NCBI GenBank assembly: GCA_025617375.2
Contig: JAMYGW020000006.1
Coordinates: 1,059,001-1,123,000, forward strand
DNA from: Acarospora socialis
Taxonomy: Eukaryota; Ascomycota; Lecanoromycetes; Acarosporales; Acarosporaceae
Direction: 5' to 3'
Length of the DNA: 64,000 bases
Shown here: one piece after another, positions 22,274 to 33,602 of the stretch
Layout: each line of letters opens with the position of its first letter
Numbering within the stretch: the stretch's first letter is position 1
Translations under genes and position numbers: made by a program
The notes under the pieces: generated by a model
Database searches by the model: none
The model's input: the letters and a program-made list of their open reading frames with translations, nothing else
Told to the model about the DNA's origin: nothing

Positions 22274-23535
22274 TCAACGGACCATGCAGTCATCGCTTTG
22301 GTACCTGCTGGCCCCTCCGGGACTGAACGGCATCCCACTGGCGGCTGTGGCCAGAGCATCGAGGCGATCGGATGGAGATTCCAGGCTTGCTAACATGTGC
22401 CCGGACCACGATGACGGACCGGTGTTGATTTTCAATTCCGAGCCGATTTGTGAGTACGGTAAGCACCTCGTGCTAGTCGCCACATCGATGCCGTCCATGA
22501 CTACCGTATCTCTCATACCCGAGACCGCTACACGAACACTCTGACTCGAACGCCTTCCCACCCTCGCTGGCTGCTCGACTTTGGCCTTGGACCGACGATG
22601 CTCCTCTCGCTCCTTTGATGTTTTGCCCAGCTGCCGTCTGCTCTGATGAGTGCGTTGATGCTGCTTCATATTATCCTTCCGCGTGAACGCCTTGCTACAG
22701 TCTGGGCAGAGGATATTTTTCTCGCCGGTGTGTTTCTTGCCGTGGCGCGCGGCGTGGCCGGATGTGGTGAAGGTGTCGGAGCAGTTGAAGCGCTGAGCGT
22801 GCGGACACAAGTACTTGTTCTTCTTCGGTGCGGACTTCAGCGCTGCTGATATATCTGGTGGAGATGTTACTTCCGAGGGTGAGCGAAGGTCGGCATTCCG
22901 AGAGCCTGGGCGTAAGCAATCATATCCGCTGTCCACTATGCCGTCATTGCTGGGAGAAAGCTGGTAATACGGCCGTTCGGCGTGCTCGCCTGGGTGAGGA
23001 AAGGGGTATGTAGAGGCTGGGTAGCATCTGCCGTAGGGATCGAGGCTCCTCGGTTGTTCTAATGGCTCGAATGGGTAGGTCGGTGTGATCGGAGAGGGTG
23101 TTTCCATCGTACTGTGTGATGTGCCAGAGTCTATCGTCATTAACTGCGGTGTAGTAGGCGAATGCACTGGCGAGTTCCGGAAGCTCGTTTGCGAAGAGTA
23201 TGAGTTGCCGCGCGATATCTGGTTGGAGTAGCTCGAAGCTCGGGAGCTCTCCGACAGGCGGAGGGGGGGTAGCTGTGACTGAGGGTGATGATTGAGGAGA
23301 GAGACCATTCGTCCCGAAGAGTTCTTGCCGTCCATCGGATGACTTGACGATGTCCCAAAAACCCGCCGTTGCACTTGCAAAGGTTCCTTTGGTTCCCTCA
23401 AGCTGTGAGTGTCACGGTCTGAAACGGTGTTAGCAGGGCGCGGGTAGCCCGGACGTCGTGCATGTATGTACTGAGAATTATTTGCGTTGGTAAATACTCG
23501 TTCTCAAAGATCGGGTGACGAGAGAAATCAATCAT
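22274..23535 (-). CDS. C2H2 zinc-finger transcription regulator
   Basis: This is a probable nuclear DNA-binding protein. Exon 1 is 23535-23472 (MIDFSRHPIFENEYL...), the intron 23471-23419 is 53 nt with a GCTAAC branch, and exon 2 is 23418-22274; the total is 402 aa. A Ser/Pro-rich N-terminal half leads to two fingers. The first (about 226-251) has the motif FTTSGHAARHGKKHTGEK. The second (about 259-279) is canonical (CPDCSKAFTRKDNMKQHQRTH in parts). A basic tail (RRQLGKTSKEREEHRRSKAK) may act as a nuclear signal. The FTTSGHxARH signature recalls yeast Nrg1/Nrg2-type repressors. In finger 1 the two cysteines are seven residues apart instead of two to four, which is odd. Orthology is not settled. 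Confidence 0.78.
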
Positions 23536-25828
23536 CAAAGTGGCTTGTTGATGAAAGACGCTCCTACAGAGCCCATATGCCTGCAGAGGAGGATTGAACT
23601 TTAAGGGGGAAAGCAGAGCCGTTTACCGGTTTTGATGACAACCGATGTTGTAAATGGGCATCGGAACCAGGTCCGACGGGGAGAAGCTCCGGGACAGGGC
23701 TTCTTTCGGTACAAATATAATACAGAAGTACGTACACGGTAATATAAACATATATATATGGAATTTTACCATAGCGAATGCAACGTACTCGTACTCGTAG
23801 AGTACCTAGGTAAGGTAGTTCGGGCAGACCTTTCAAAGAAGCTACCTACCTAGGTAGTAAGGTACGTTGTCTGAACACCTGGAGTGCTTTCCCTGGATCA
23901 TGTTACTTATAGGTACTATATTTGACCATGACGCAAATTCTGAAAGACGGTCTTGGTTAATCCCTCATCCCGAAAAGGTTAAAAGGAGAGATGGGAATCT
24001 GTCCAAATCTGCATCTTTTGCTTCAAGCGAAATTACTGACTTCTTCGGTAGCTTTGTATGGGTCTATGTAAAAGAATTGCTGGATATCCCACGTCTGAAA
24101 GGGTCTGATACAAAGTTGCGTTTGATATTGATTTCTGTTCGGTTGGTGTGAATGATATTATTTCCGGTCCATCCGTGACTGATGCAGTGCTCGTTGTCCG
24201 ATGGGGTGGATGTCGGTGCAGAATGCCATGGTGAGATCACCGTCCCCTGTGAATGCTCCTACACATTGTAAGGGCAAGGACGTAGGTATCGAAACGTATC
24301 CATGGATTAGAGAATATCCAAATTACGAGTAAGTGTGGTAGAATGAATAAAACTCCTTGACTGTTTTATCGTCCTTTGCTATATACATCAAGATTGGGAG
24401 CCAAATAGCAGTCAACCGGAGGGCTCCCCGAACTCTTCATAACCTTCCGCGCCCCTAAAGAGCACTCATCACTTGGTAAATACCTCAATCTCTAAGCAGA
24501 GCAATTCGTTAACAACATCCTTCAGCTTCGGAGCGGCGCCTCCTTGGTGCACTGTCATTTGGAAATGTATGAAAAAGAAGCAATGAAAGTGGGGTCCTTT
24601 CGTATATTACCAACACAGGATACCTTACACGGTCATTTAAAGCCCTGTTTTTGGGGTTCACGCTAAATGGCGGGTAGTCATTCAGGGTTCCTTTTTGCGG
24701 CACTAGGGATTTTGTTGTTTGGTAAGGAGTACCGTAAGCGGCAGCGGAGATGGCTCCTTAGCTTCAGACAGATTAGGCAAGAGAAGGCCGATCTTTGCGC
24801 AAACTTTGCGATTCGCGACCCGAAATTGTTTGCCGTGGTTGACCTGGTCAGAGGTGGCGTGAGAGCCATTGATGCCACAAAACTTCGACGACGATAATGA
24901 CGGATCTGTCATCCGATCTCCGCAGATCCAATCGATGGCGTGCCAAGCGTACAACAACCCCATTCTTGGACCGAAGCATTGACGCATAAGACGCTTGGCA
25001 GCGAAGCAACTCCACATCAGTAATCCGCGTCTCGCCAGCGTAGGGCAGCGCACCCAAACAATTTTAGAAATCTTAATTGCACAAGGTAGGGTAGGTGTCG
25101 AATAAGTTTGAGTGAGGTGGTGATGATGATTGAGTCAAGATGACGCCGTTGTCGAACCTCAAATGAGCAATATGGCTGGACCGACGGTGGCTGTTCTGCC
25201 CAGTCAGCAAATGCTCACTCGTTGCTTCTCATTGGCGGAGGTTGCTCCGCTACGGTCATGGTGGCGACAATAAGACCCTGCACGGGACCCTGCCTATTAC
25301 TGTCATGCATGAGATCGATCTGGAACATTGCCACCCCGCTTGAAAGATACACATTCAATATTACGATACTATTACCGTACTCTTCGCTGGCAGCGGTGCA
25401 AAAGTAAATCAACAAGTGCCGATACATTGTCAGGGTCCGGATGCAGGGTCCGGCCAAAGATTCATCCAGAATGTTGATAGCATTCAGCCTACCTTGTATA
25501 AGGTAGGCACCTGGGTTATGGCGTTGGCGCAGTTCCCTCCTGTTAGTCTTTCATTGCTGGGTAACCAATTCTCCAAACAGTCGCGACGATTCTGAGCACA
25601 CTACTCGTAGGTATAACACATCTCATATCAATAATACTCTATGTGCAGTTCACACTTCCACGGTCATACTATATACAATCTGTAGTGGTCAGGTTTACCC
25701 TGACCGCTCCATGACCTTGCCCTATGTAGCTTAACCGCCTCCGCTGCCACGCCCTATATTTCAAATTCAAGTTCAAATTCAAGACCCTGCATCCGCCACG
25801 CTGATCTGCCCCTCACTCAGGCTGGATA
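23536..25828. other. Large gene-free region upstream of the C2H2 gene
   Basis: This 2.3-kb stretch is the long 5' region of the C2H2 gene, which is common for regulators. Small ORFs on both strands carry no domain and I found no spliceable gene. Two TACCTAGGTA palindromes occur at 23,803-23,812 and 23,847-23,856. A long upstream regulatory region or a noncoding transcript is possible, but nothing proves either. Confidence 0.45.
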
Positions 25829-26438
25829 TCACCCCTCAAGCTTTTCCGACTTGAACGGCCCCGCCTTATACAGCCGTACCCCCTCATGTGGTTTCTCCCA
25901 CTTCATCCGCTCTCCCGCAAAGCTTTCCACTTCCGGCTGCGGAATCTGTGGGAAGAGGCCACACTTGAGTACGGTCTTTCCAGGAGCGCCCGATAAGATC
26001 GATTTGATGGGACTAGTCCAGCAAGCAGCATGTCAGTCTATGCTTCATTTGAATCCTTGAAGGGTTGCCGTCGACCTGCCGTAGGAGACCTGGACGAATT
26101 CGCACTCCCAGCTGCCAACTGGGATGGCCACATCAAGAATCGAGCGCACCGGACTTTCTCCAGTGAAGCAGAGATTACAACACTTACTTCCCGCAGTTAG
26201 AGCAGAAAAACCGAGAAATGATATTCCCGCTCAGCGTGTTCGAATCCTTGTACTCCTTCAGCTTGTCCTCGCCCGTAATTGTGACTTTCTCAGTTTCAAT
26301 GATCAAGTTCGCGCCGTACGCCGAGCCAGACGTCTTGCGACAATTCGCGCAATGACAGAGATGGCCCCGCGGTCTCGTGTAGAGTTCGGGATCAGAGACC
26401 TTGACGGTTATGGCGCCGCAGAGACAGGTTCCTTCCAT
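25829..26438 (-). CDS. GFA/CENP-V-fold zinc enzyme family protein
   Basis: This member of the glutathione-dependent formaldehyde-activating (Gfa)/CENP-V fold family binds zinc; its substrate is unknown. Exon 1 is 26438-26188 and exon 2 is 26012-25829, with a 175-nt GT-AG intron (26187-26013) that joins FFCSNCG to NPIKSILSG in phase; the total is 144 aa, usual for single-domain members. The zinc-ligand pattern is complete: Cys5/Cys7 in CLCG, Cys28/Cys30/Cys33 in CHCANC, and Cys79/Cys82 in CSNC. It then runs through VLKCGLFPQIPQPEVESF and ends GPFKSEKLEG. The intron is longer than its neighbours' introns, so an alternative acceptor remains possible. It is divergent to the F-box gene. Confidence 0.83.
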
Positions 26439-27113
26439 TGTTGAGATAGAAGTTTGTTCTGAGGTTGACGTAACTGATGGTAAGTAAAATAATCTATAAT
26501 CGTTAGTCTAGAAAGCAAACGTCGAGGTTGTTTGCAACCATATGCACAATCGTGCTGAAGAGTGACGTCGTCAACGGAGGTCTGCCCGAGGGCAGGCTGT
26601 AACGTACCCATAGGTAAGCGAAAGCCGTTGCCGTAACCGAACGCTAACCCTGATCGCCAGATGCTCTAGGGCTGTTTGGGATCTTTCCACTTCGATGTCA
26701 ATACTTGATCTTCTTCGCAGATCATGACCAGGTACTGTAGTAGACGACAATGCATTGAGGAAAAATTCTCTGACTCAGATTCAAGACAGGGTGTGATGCA
26801 GTTCTAGTCGTCAGATAAGGACCGGTGTCTTGATTCACTGCTTTTGGATGGCGTGTTTCTATCTTCTCGAAGGTTTCATCTGTCAAGTCATGACTCTGCT
26901 GCAGTCTCAATGAAGCTCGATCACAACTTAATCTCATTCCTCTCTTCCTATGTTGAATACACAGCTACTACCACCTCCAATACTTCACCACCTGCTACGC
27001 CTCTCAAATCGGGTCTTCTGTTCGACTGACCTCAACCGTCTATACTTTATCAGTACCGCACTTTGCGAGCTACGCAAGAGCTAGTCAAGTTGAACTTCCC
27101 TTGAGTTCTGGTC
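26439..27113. other. Divergent promoter region (GFA-fold gene / F-box gene)
   Basis: These 675 bp separate the start codons of two divergently read genes and must hold both promoters. No specific element is recognised. Confidence 0.45.
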
Positions 27114-28376
27114 ATGTCGCTTCAGAGACGAGAGGACAGCATGGGTCCCACCCTTCTTCCGGAAGTCTTTCTCATGATATTCTCTTACCTCCAGAAGGCT
27201 GATCTGAAACCTCTACGATTTGTTGGCCGCGTGTTCAACGATCTGATCATTTCGTTTTTGTTTGACAAGATTTGCATCTCTCCTCAATATCTGAACCTTG
27301 CACTGTTTCGGAATATCTCACAGAGTCCGCATCTCGCAAAGCATGTCAAAGAGTTAGTCTACGACGCAACCCACTTCGACCATACTATGGACAAACAACG
27401 GTATCAACTCTTGACAACATTAGGCATTACCCTTATGTACACACCTTCGTGCCATGTGCCAGATTCTGATTATCGCATCTACCACCAGCTTGCCATGGAT
27501 CAAGAGAAGTTGATCAAGTCGGAGGAGGACTTTGTGCACCTTTCCACTGGACTAAGGTTGATGCCCAATATCAAGAGCGTTGTCGTGATAGATTATTGGG
27601 ATGATGAATACGGTGACGGACCTGGACCGCTCCATGGCGTTGCGGGACCGTTATCACGGATGTGTAATCCATCAATTCTACGACCGCAATGGACAGGCGA
27701 GGCGGGAGAGGACCCCTCCCCAGCGATCAGAGTTCGTTCTCACCGAATATTCCTGGCGCTCATCCGATCTTTCTCTACTGGGGGTCACAAGATCCAGATG
27801 TTAAAGTATCGTGCCCAGGCACGGAGGGTCGGCTGGCCGCTCCATAATCTCGACTTGGCGCAGGCGGACCTACAGCACACGATAAATATGTTCCAGCACT
27901 TACGACGGATCAGCTTGCCGCTTTGCACGTACGAAGACAAGGCATTAGGGGAGTCTCTTTTCATGGCTGGAAATGTTGCCAGAATATTCTCAGCAGCGGT
28001 TAACCTCGAAAGACTAGAGCTCCGGTTTGATTCTTGCGGTGCTGGTTGCCGCCTCTACCCGTTTACCCTACTCTTCGGCGAATCGACAACATGGCTTCGC
28101 CTCGAATACTTCGCTCTCGCAGCTCTCCTCGTTGATCCCAAGGATCTAATGGAATTCTTTCATCGTCATCAAGGGAGCCTGAAGCACGTCGAGCTAACTT
28201 TCGTCAGCATTGAAGGGGAGCAGTGGGAGGCAGTTTATCGCTCCATGCAGAAATGCCTCCATCTGGAAAGCTTTGGAACTGATGAACCGAAGTACTTCGA
28301 GATGCTGGAGTCGGGAGCCCTGAACTTAGGTAAGCTCGTAGGAGCTAGGCGGAGAGGATCGAATCTGCTAGATTAA
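27114..28376 (+). CDS. F-box domain protein
   Basis: This is a single-exon ORF of 420 aa. An F-box lies at about residues 14-52 (LPEVFLMIFSYLQKADLKPL, then FVGRVFNDLIISFLFDKI), the region that binds Skp1 in SCF ubiquitin ligases. The remainder contains hydrophobic, leucine-patterned segments (LRRISLPLCTYED, NLERLELRF, LRLEYFALAALL) of the irregular leucine-rich type common in fungal F-box proteins, which would bind the unknown target. The start could also be the second ATG (MGPTLLPEV), nine codons in. No family-specific name can be given. Confidence 0.78.
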   Translation: MSLQRREDSMGPTLLPEVFLMIFSYLQKADLKPLRFVGRVFNDLIISFLFDKICISPQYLNLALFRNISQSPHLAKHVKELVYDATHFDHTMDKQRYQLLTTLGITLMYTPSCHVPDSDYRIYHQLAMDQEKLIKSEEDFVHLSTGLRLMPNIKSVVVIDYWDDEYGDGPGPLHGVAGPLSRMCNPSILRPQWTGEAGEDPSPAIRVRSHRIFLALIRSFSTGGHKIQMLKYRAQARRVGWPLHNLDLAQADLQHTINMFQHLRRISLPLCTYEDKALGESLFMAGNVARIFSAAVNLERLELRFDSCGAGCRLYPFTLLFGESTTWLRLEYFALAALLVDPKDLMEFFHRHQGSLKHVELTFVSIEGEQWEAVYRSMQKCLHLESFGTDEPKYFEMLESGALNLGKLVGARRRGSNLLD

Positions 28377-30224
28377 GCGGCTGAATCAAATTAACGGAGT
28401 TACAGGGCATCTTCAGTCATACCGAACTCCGAGCGGCCGTTGCTGGTCTGGCCGCGACGTTCTTGGGACGGATTTTGATTGAACAATCCAGTTCCGCAAG
28501 CCTCACGACGCTAGAGCACACGTGGAGCGATTTGAGGCTAGCCAGACATGGATGAATGGATACAGAGACATGTGTAGGCATGGATGTTATGGGCAGCCAC
28601 GTCTGGCCATTCTCCTATTGCTAGCTCCAGTATCTATTACTCATCTGCTTCGATTTAATACAGCTGCCTCATGATATGCTCAACTACCTAAATTCCGTTG
28701 CATAGCAATGGAGAGGGTTCTTTCTTCTAAACGTTCCCTATCAGGAAATGTCTTTCTTAGCTTCTACTAGTATTGCCCAACCGTGACTGGTCCTATAGTT
28801 GCAAGAGTACGGGGTAGAATAAGTTTAGTCATTGAAATCTACTTACAGATTGACCCTCTTCCCTTGCATAGGAGTCCATCCCACTCATTTGGTGGTAAAG
28901 TTTTCATTTGACACCAACCTAATACATACGACCACAGACTAAGGGATACTGGGCATCCCGTCCGCTCTGCCATACATAAGCCTTAGATCGGCGGATTAGT
29001 AGTTGGGTCGGTGACGACCAGCGAATACCCGCTGTTGTATGTTTTGCGTTTTTGCCATGTCTCAGTTTACTTTCTTGTGCCTGCGTAAGAATCTTCAACA
29101 TCCCCAAGCAGCTACTTTTCGTCCAGATATAGGGCTATCGAGCTGTCAGCGGTACAGAGAGTCCAATCAAGCACTTGTGACCGTATTTTTGCCTTGACAC
29201 CGTGCTGTTCACGCGGAGGCTACGATACAGTACAGTATTCCCTCCCTAAGCCATCTTAATATCTCGGGTTCTACGATCTTGAGGACATGACCTAATCGAA
29301 ATCCTCATATTAGGTTATACAGCAGGAATATTTTACCTACCCACAACTTGTACTGCGTGTTCTTAGCAGCCTATCACTGGACCCGCGTTGCCTTGGCCTC
29401 TGAGTAGCTCAGAGCACCGAATAGCCACCAAGTTGCCAGACACCGCTCCCTATTCCCTATTGGCATGTAACTCCATCAGCCCAACGCAGCACTCACCGAA
29501 CCGTGTTCCTCGCTATCGGCAGATTCTCCTCCCTCCACTTCCCCAACAAGCTAACAACGACAGATGAAGCATCTACCTGCGCTCTCTACCACCCCACACC
29601 TGCACATGGTCCGCCACCAAACAGCGCCGGCGTCCGTGCACTGGCCTCGACGGGATCCCAGCGCTCCGGCTTAGATTCAGCCGCGTCGGATCCTAGGTGC
29701 GATGCCAGAGGAACAGGACGGACCAGGACATCCCGGATTTGGTAAGGGGCTGTGGAGTCAGGGGAAACAGTGCGGCCTTGAACAGCAATATTGCCTGATG
29801 TACAGCAAGAGTAATGTCAAAGAATCAGTAAGTCAGACGGTATATTCTTTATAAAGCCTTTGCTGCGACCGTAAAACCTCGTCCGTGCTTCAAACAAGGG
29901 CAGAGAAACATATAAGACACACGCAAAATGGACAGAGGCTCTGAATTGGATGAGGTATAGCCCTAAGCCGAAGCTAAACTTGAACTAACGAACAGGATTC
30001 AAGATACGCTATTTGAAGCCCTATGGATGATCGCTGCTGCTTAGTAACTAGCGTGGTCTAAGATTAGCCGCACTTTTTTGACGTCAGATTTGCGAAACAA
30101 GCATTCGCCAGCCTCCAACCACCCATCCGAGAACTTTCCAGTACCTTTTTCATGGCAACGACCTAGCTACGTAATCCCAACCTTCAACCTTCAATTGTCA
30201 AAACAGACTCACTTCCGCACCGTC
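28377..30224. other. Gene-free region
   Basis: This 1.85-kb stretch holds the F-box gene 3' end and the promoter of the four-helix membrane protein gene. Small ORFs (for example plus 29,503-29,745) show no domain or splice support. Nothing else is recognised. Confidence 0.4.
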
Positions 30225-30917
30225 ATGGACGTCTTCTACTACTACAACTACGCCACGGCGGCATGGCTCGGCATACAAGCCGTTCCGCTACTCATCTCTC
30301 CACACATGATCTCCACGATCCTATCGCCCGAGATCCGCGAAGTGACGAGTAAGCCCTCCGTCCTCCTCCGCATCCCACACCCAGCCATTGAAACCTGACC
30401 ACTCTTGCCCGGGCGTCTAGTCCTCGAAGACTACTTCTGCCGCACCCTCGGCTTCGCCCTGATCGCCATCGGCGTCCTCACCATCCTCCTCACCGGCTCC
30501 GTCCCACTGCAATCCACCTTCGCCGAATGTAAGTCCCCCTACCCCGCAGCCCAATCAATTGACAGCTACACGGGCCCACAACCGAACTAACGGAACCCCA
30601 CAGCCAGCGGCCCCGGCGTGACAACCGACCCCTCCGACCCCAAAGCCCCCTACGCCGTCCCCACCCTCACCCTGACCGTCGTCTTCCACACCGCCTGCGC
30701 CTTCCTCGCCTACACGCAGTACGTGCGCACCGGCCAGACCGCGCTGACCGTGGGCGTGGCCGGCTACGGCTTCCTGTCGGCCATGGGCCTCTGGTGTATC
30801 CTGTTTGCGAGCAGCTCCGGCCGGATCAGCAGGAAGACGGGGGCGGATAAGCGGACGAGTGGGTTTCCGTTCAAGAATGCGGAGGCGGATAAGAGGAAGG
30901 CGGGGAAGGGGCTGTAG
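30225..30917 (+). CDS. Conserved four-helix membrane protein
   Basis: Function is unknown. The three exons 30225-30348, 30421-30528 and 30604-30917 have introns of 72 and 75 nt that keep the frame; the total is 181 aa. Four predicted membrane helices lie at about 7-28 (YNYATAAWLGIQAVPLLI), 51-70 (LGFALIAIGVLTILLTG), 99-118 (LTLTVVFHTACAFLAYTQY) and 124-146 (ALTVGVAGYGFLSAMGLWCI). A short luminal or cytosolic loop lies between helices 2 and 3, and a basic KRTSGFPF...KRKAGKGL tail follows. The opening MDVFYYYNYATAAWLG looks conserved among moulds from memory. Codons are very C-rich at third positions, which suggests good expression. It converges with RAD51. Confidence 0.72.
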
Positions 30918-31554
30918 AGTGGGCGCGTAGCGTGCAGCGAGGTGGGATGGGGTGGAAGGGTGAGGGGATGCGGTTGTGTGAGTGGGACGTGTGGTACGCG
31001 CGTGGTTGGGGGGATAGTCTAGCGGTTCTGCTTCAGCGCACGCAAGTGAAGCTGCGCTTTTATAGCGGATGCAGAAGACTGTACGAGTATTAAATACGAT
31101 CGGGATCAGTTTATGTTGCTAGTTCAGTAACGCGAGCTTGCTCTCAGTAGCCCAGACAGAAAATTGTTTCCCTAGGTCAACTTGACATGCAGCGTGACTG
31201 TGGATTGAGTCCAAACAATCGACCAACAGCTTTGCCTTCCTACATTGTCGCAAAAGAGGCGAGCCCCAGTTCAGTGCTCAGAACAAGTACCTTGGCTCGC
31301 TCTATTATCTGTTGGAGCCTTCGCAAAACATACATTCACCCAGATCGTCATGTACAGAATACCAGCGCAGGCCATCATATGGGTACGCCCCCATCACATA
31401 TCTACAAATCCAGCCCGTGAAGCTCGTAGACGCCAAACGCAATGCAACAGCAACAGCCCAACCACGCCGCCCATGAATCATCCCTCCAAGCCTCCAAGCC
31501 CTGTGTTCCCCGCGCTCGCCAACATGAGCACCCACAACTCATGCCCCTCCACCT
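30918..31554. other. Convergent intergenic region
   Basis: This 640-bp stretch holds the 3' ends of the membrane-protein gene (+) and RAD51 (-). Open frames at 31,187-31,607 have no domain support. Confidence 0.4.
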
Positions 31555-32772
31555 CTAATCCTTCTCCAAATCCTTCGGACTCGGATCCCCGATCCCATCC
31601 TCATTGATCGCAAACAAACAATCACTCTCCGGCAAGCACGGACTATCATAAATCTTACAGATCCGCGTCTCGCCCCTCCCCTTCTTCAAACTCAACCGCG
31701 TCGTGCTAGCATGCGCGATGATATTCCCACCGATCGGCTTCTTCGGGTCCGGATTGAACATGGCGCTGGGCCCACCATCGACCTGGGCAACGACCTGATT
31801 CGTGATGACGACGGCGATGCCAAACTCGTCGGCCAGGCGCTGCAGCGTGCGCATGAACTTGGCCAGATGGGTCTGGCGCGAGGAGAGCTCGCCGCGGCCG
31901 ATGAAGTCGGTGCGGTACAGCGACGTGGCCGAGTCGACGACGAGCAGGGAGAAGCGCGTCTCGCACATCATGGCCGACGCCTGGTTCAGCAGCTGCAGCT
32001 GGTGGTCCGAGTTGTAGGCGCGGGCGTAGGCGACGTTGTCGAGCACCTCTTCGCCCGAGAGGCCGTAGCGGTTGGCGACGGCGAGGAGGCGCACCGGCCG
32101 GAAGGTGCCTTCGGTGTCGATGTACAGGCACTTGCCCTCGCCCCCGCCCATGTCGAAGGGCAGCTGGCACGTCACCGCCAGCGTGTGGCAGATCTGGCTC
32201 TTGCCCGTGCGGAACTCGCCGAAGATCTCCGTGATGCTGCCCGTTTCCACACCGCCGGCGAGAAGCGTGTCGAGTTGCTTGGAGCCCGTCGTGATGGAGA
32301 TGAGCTCGCTGCGCCGTTGGTGCATTTCGGTGGCGGTCGTGAAGCCCATGGGGACTAGTTTGGTGGCTGGATGCACGCCGCGTCAGTTGGGTTTCGCTAG
32401 AACAGTGAGTTCAGTGCGTGCCTTCCGCCAGAATTTTGGTCGCCTTCTGCTCTGATATCCCCTTGATCTGCTCCAGTGTCCGTCTCGGCCTGTCCTGGTG
32501 TGAATAGTGGTACTCTATTGGCCCATGCGGTAATGCTAGAGGACCCCTCACGTATAAGCAACCGCCTCGACGGTATTAAAGCCCGCATCGACAATGAGCT
32601 TGATGTCCCGAGCGGACAGACCGGCAACACCCTATATCTCACTTCTCAGCCTCACTTCTTTTCTCTGGCACATTGTGGTTACCTCGAGAGCCGAAAGTGG
32701 CGTTGGTGCTCCTGGCCCGCCTGCCCCGCCGTCGTCATGGCCCTGCGAATGATCGGCCTCCTCAGCGCTCAT
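31555..32772 (-). CDS. RAD51: Rad51 recombinase
   Basis: Rad51 is the RecA-family ATPase that forms nuclear filaments on single-stranded DNA and performs strand exchange in homologous recombination. The exons are 32772-32683, 32631-32552, 32489-32422 and 32366-31555, giving 349 aa, the normal length. Introns 1 (51 nt) and 2 (62 nt) are GT-AG. Intron 3 (32421-32367, 55 nt) uses a GC donor (G|GCACGC) with a CTGAC branch and CCAG acceptor; no GT lies nearby, and the joined protein [18 protein letters not shown] is exactly what the family requires. An HhH N-terminal domain ([30 protein letters not shown]) precedes Walker A GEFRTGKS at 129-136, Walker B LLVVDS at 219-224 and the loop [20 protein letters not shown]. 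All key residues are intact. Confidence 0.96.
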
Positions 32773-33602
32773 ACTGACAGTTCGGTGAGGGACTAGGTGA
32801 GCGTAGGACTCAAGGCGTAGAGATTGGCGAAGATCATTCGTAGGTGGCAAGATTAGGTTTGTGTACAAAATCAGCACGCGAACTACGCGACGTAGTTGAG
32901 CACGGTATCACGTGACGTCCATGACTTGGTTGTATCGCTTGCTCCTGGGTTATGGAAGGGGTTGCCCCTTCGGACTTATCTACTCAGCGCTGTCCACAAG
33001 AGTTATTGATACACTACTACATATATAAGGTACACCTAAGAAACTACCCACAACCGGTCTTCATGAATACTCGATCTCGTTGGCGTCAGAAGCCCCAGTC
33101 CGAAACCCCCCTCTGTTCTAGAGAGGCATAACAACCACCCGGCCAGGGCTCGAAAGACAGTCAAGCCCCTTAGAGTACAAACAGATGTCCTATTATGGTA
33201 GTGACCGAGTGAGCATATGCTAGCAAAACCGCTCACTAAAGTCTCTTTTCACAACTCATCATATCATACTGAAGCCATATAAATCCCAGTACGCTCAAGC
33301 ACCGCAACTGGAATTCGCACCCAGGGCCACGGTAACGCTTTCGACCGATACAATTCGCAAACGCCTGATTAGTCCCGTTAAATCGCCAACGTGTCGCCTT
33401 TATGTCACATATGCGATACTTTGGACGATTGTTATGTCCTCGCTCGCCCTTCTTGAAGAGAAGGATCGTACCGCTGATGCTCATCTGAAAGTTCTTTTTA
33501 AACCCGCCCAGGGCTATGAAACGCTCCGCTGCAGTCAAGGACAGGATCCATACGCACTTTTTCCCTATGAACGCCTCTCAATGCACGCAAACTGCTTTTC
33601 GC
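32773..33602. other. RAD51 upstream region
   Basis: This 830-bp stretch upstream of RAD51 also holds the 3' end of the next minus-strand gene. Small ORFs have no support. An ACATATATAAGG sequence near 33,020 could be a TATA-like element but lies about 250 bases upstream of the start codon. Confidence 0.4.

Noticed and set aside
31706-32358. Long ORFs overlapping RAD51 in other frames
   Set aside because: Shadows of GC-rich RAD51 codons; RAD51 itself is certain.
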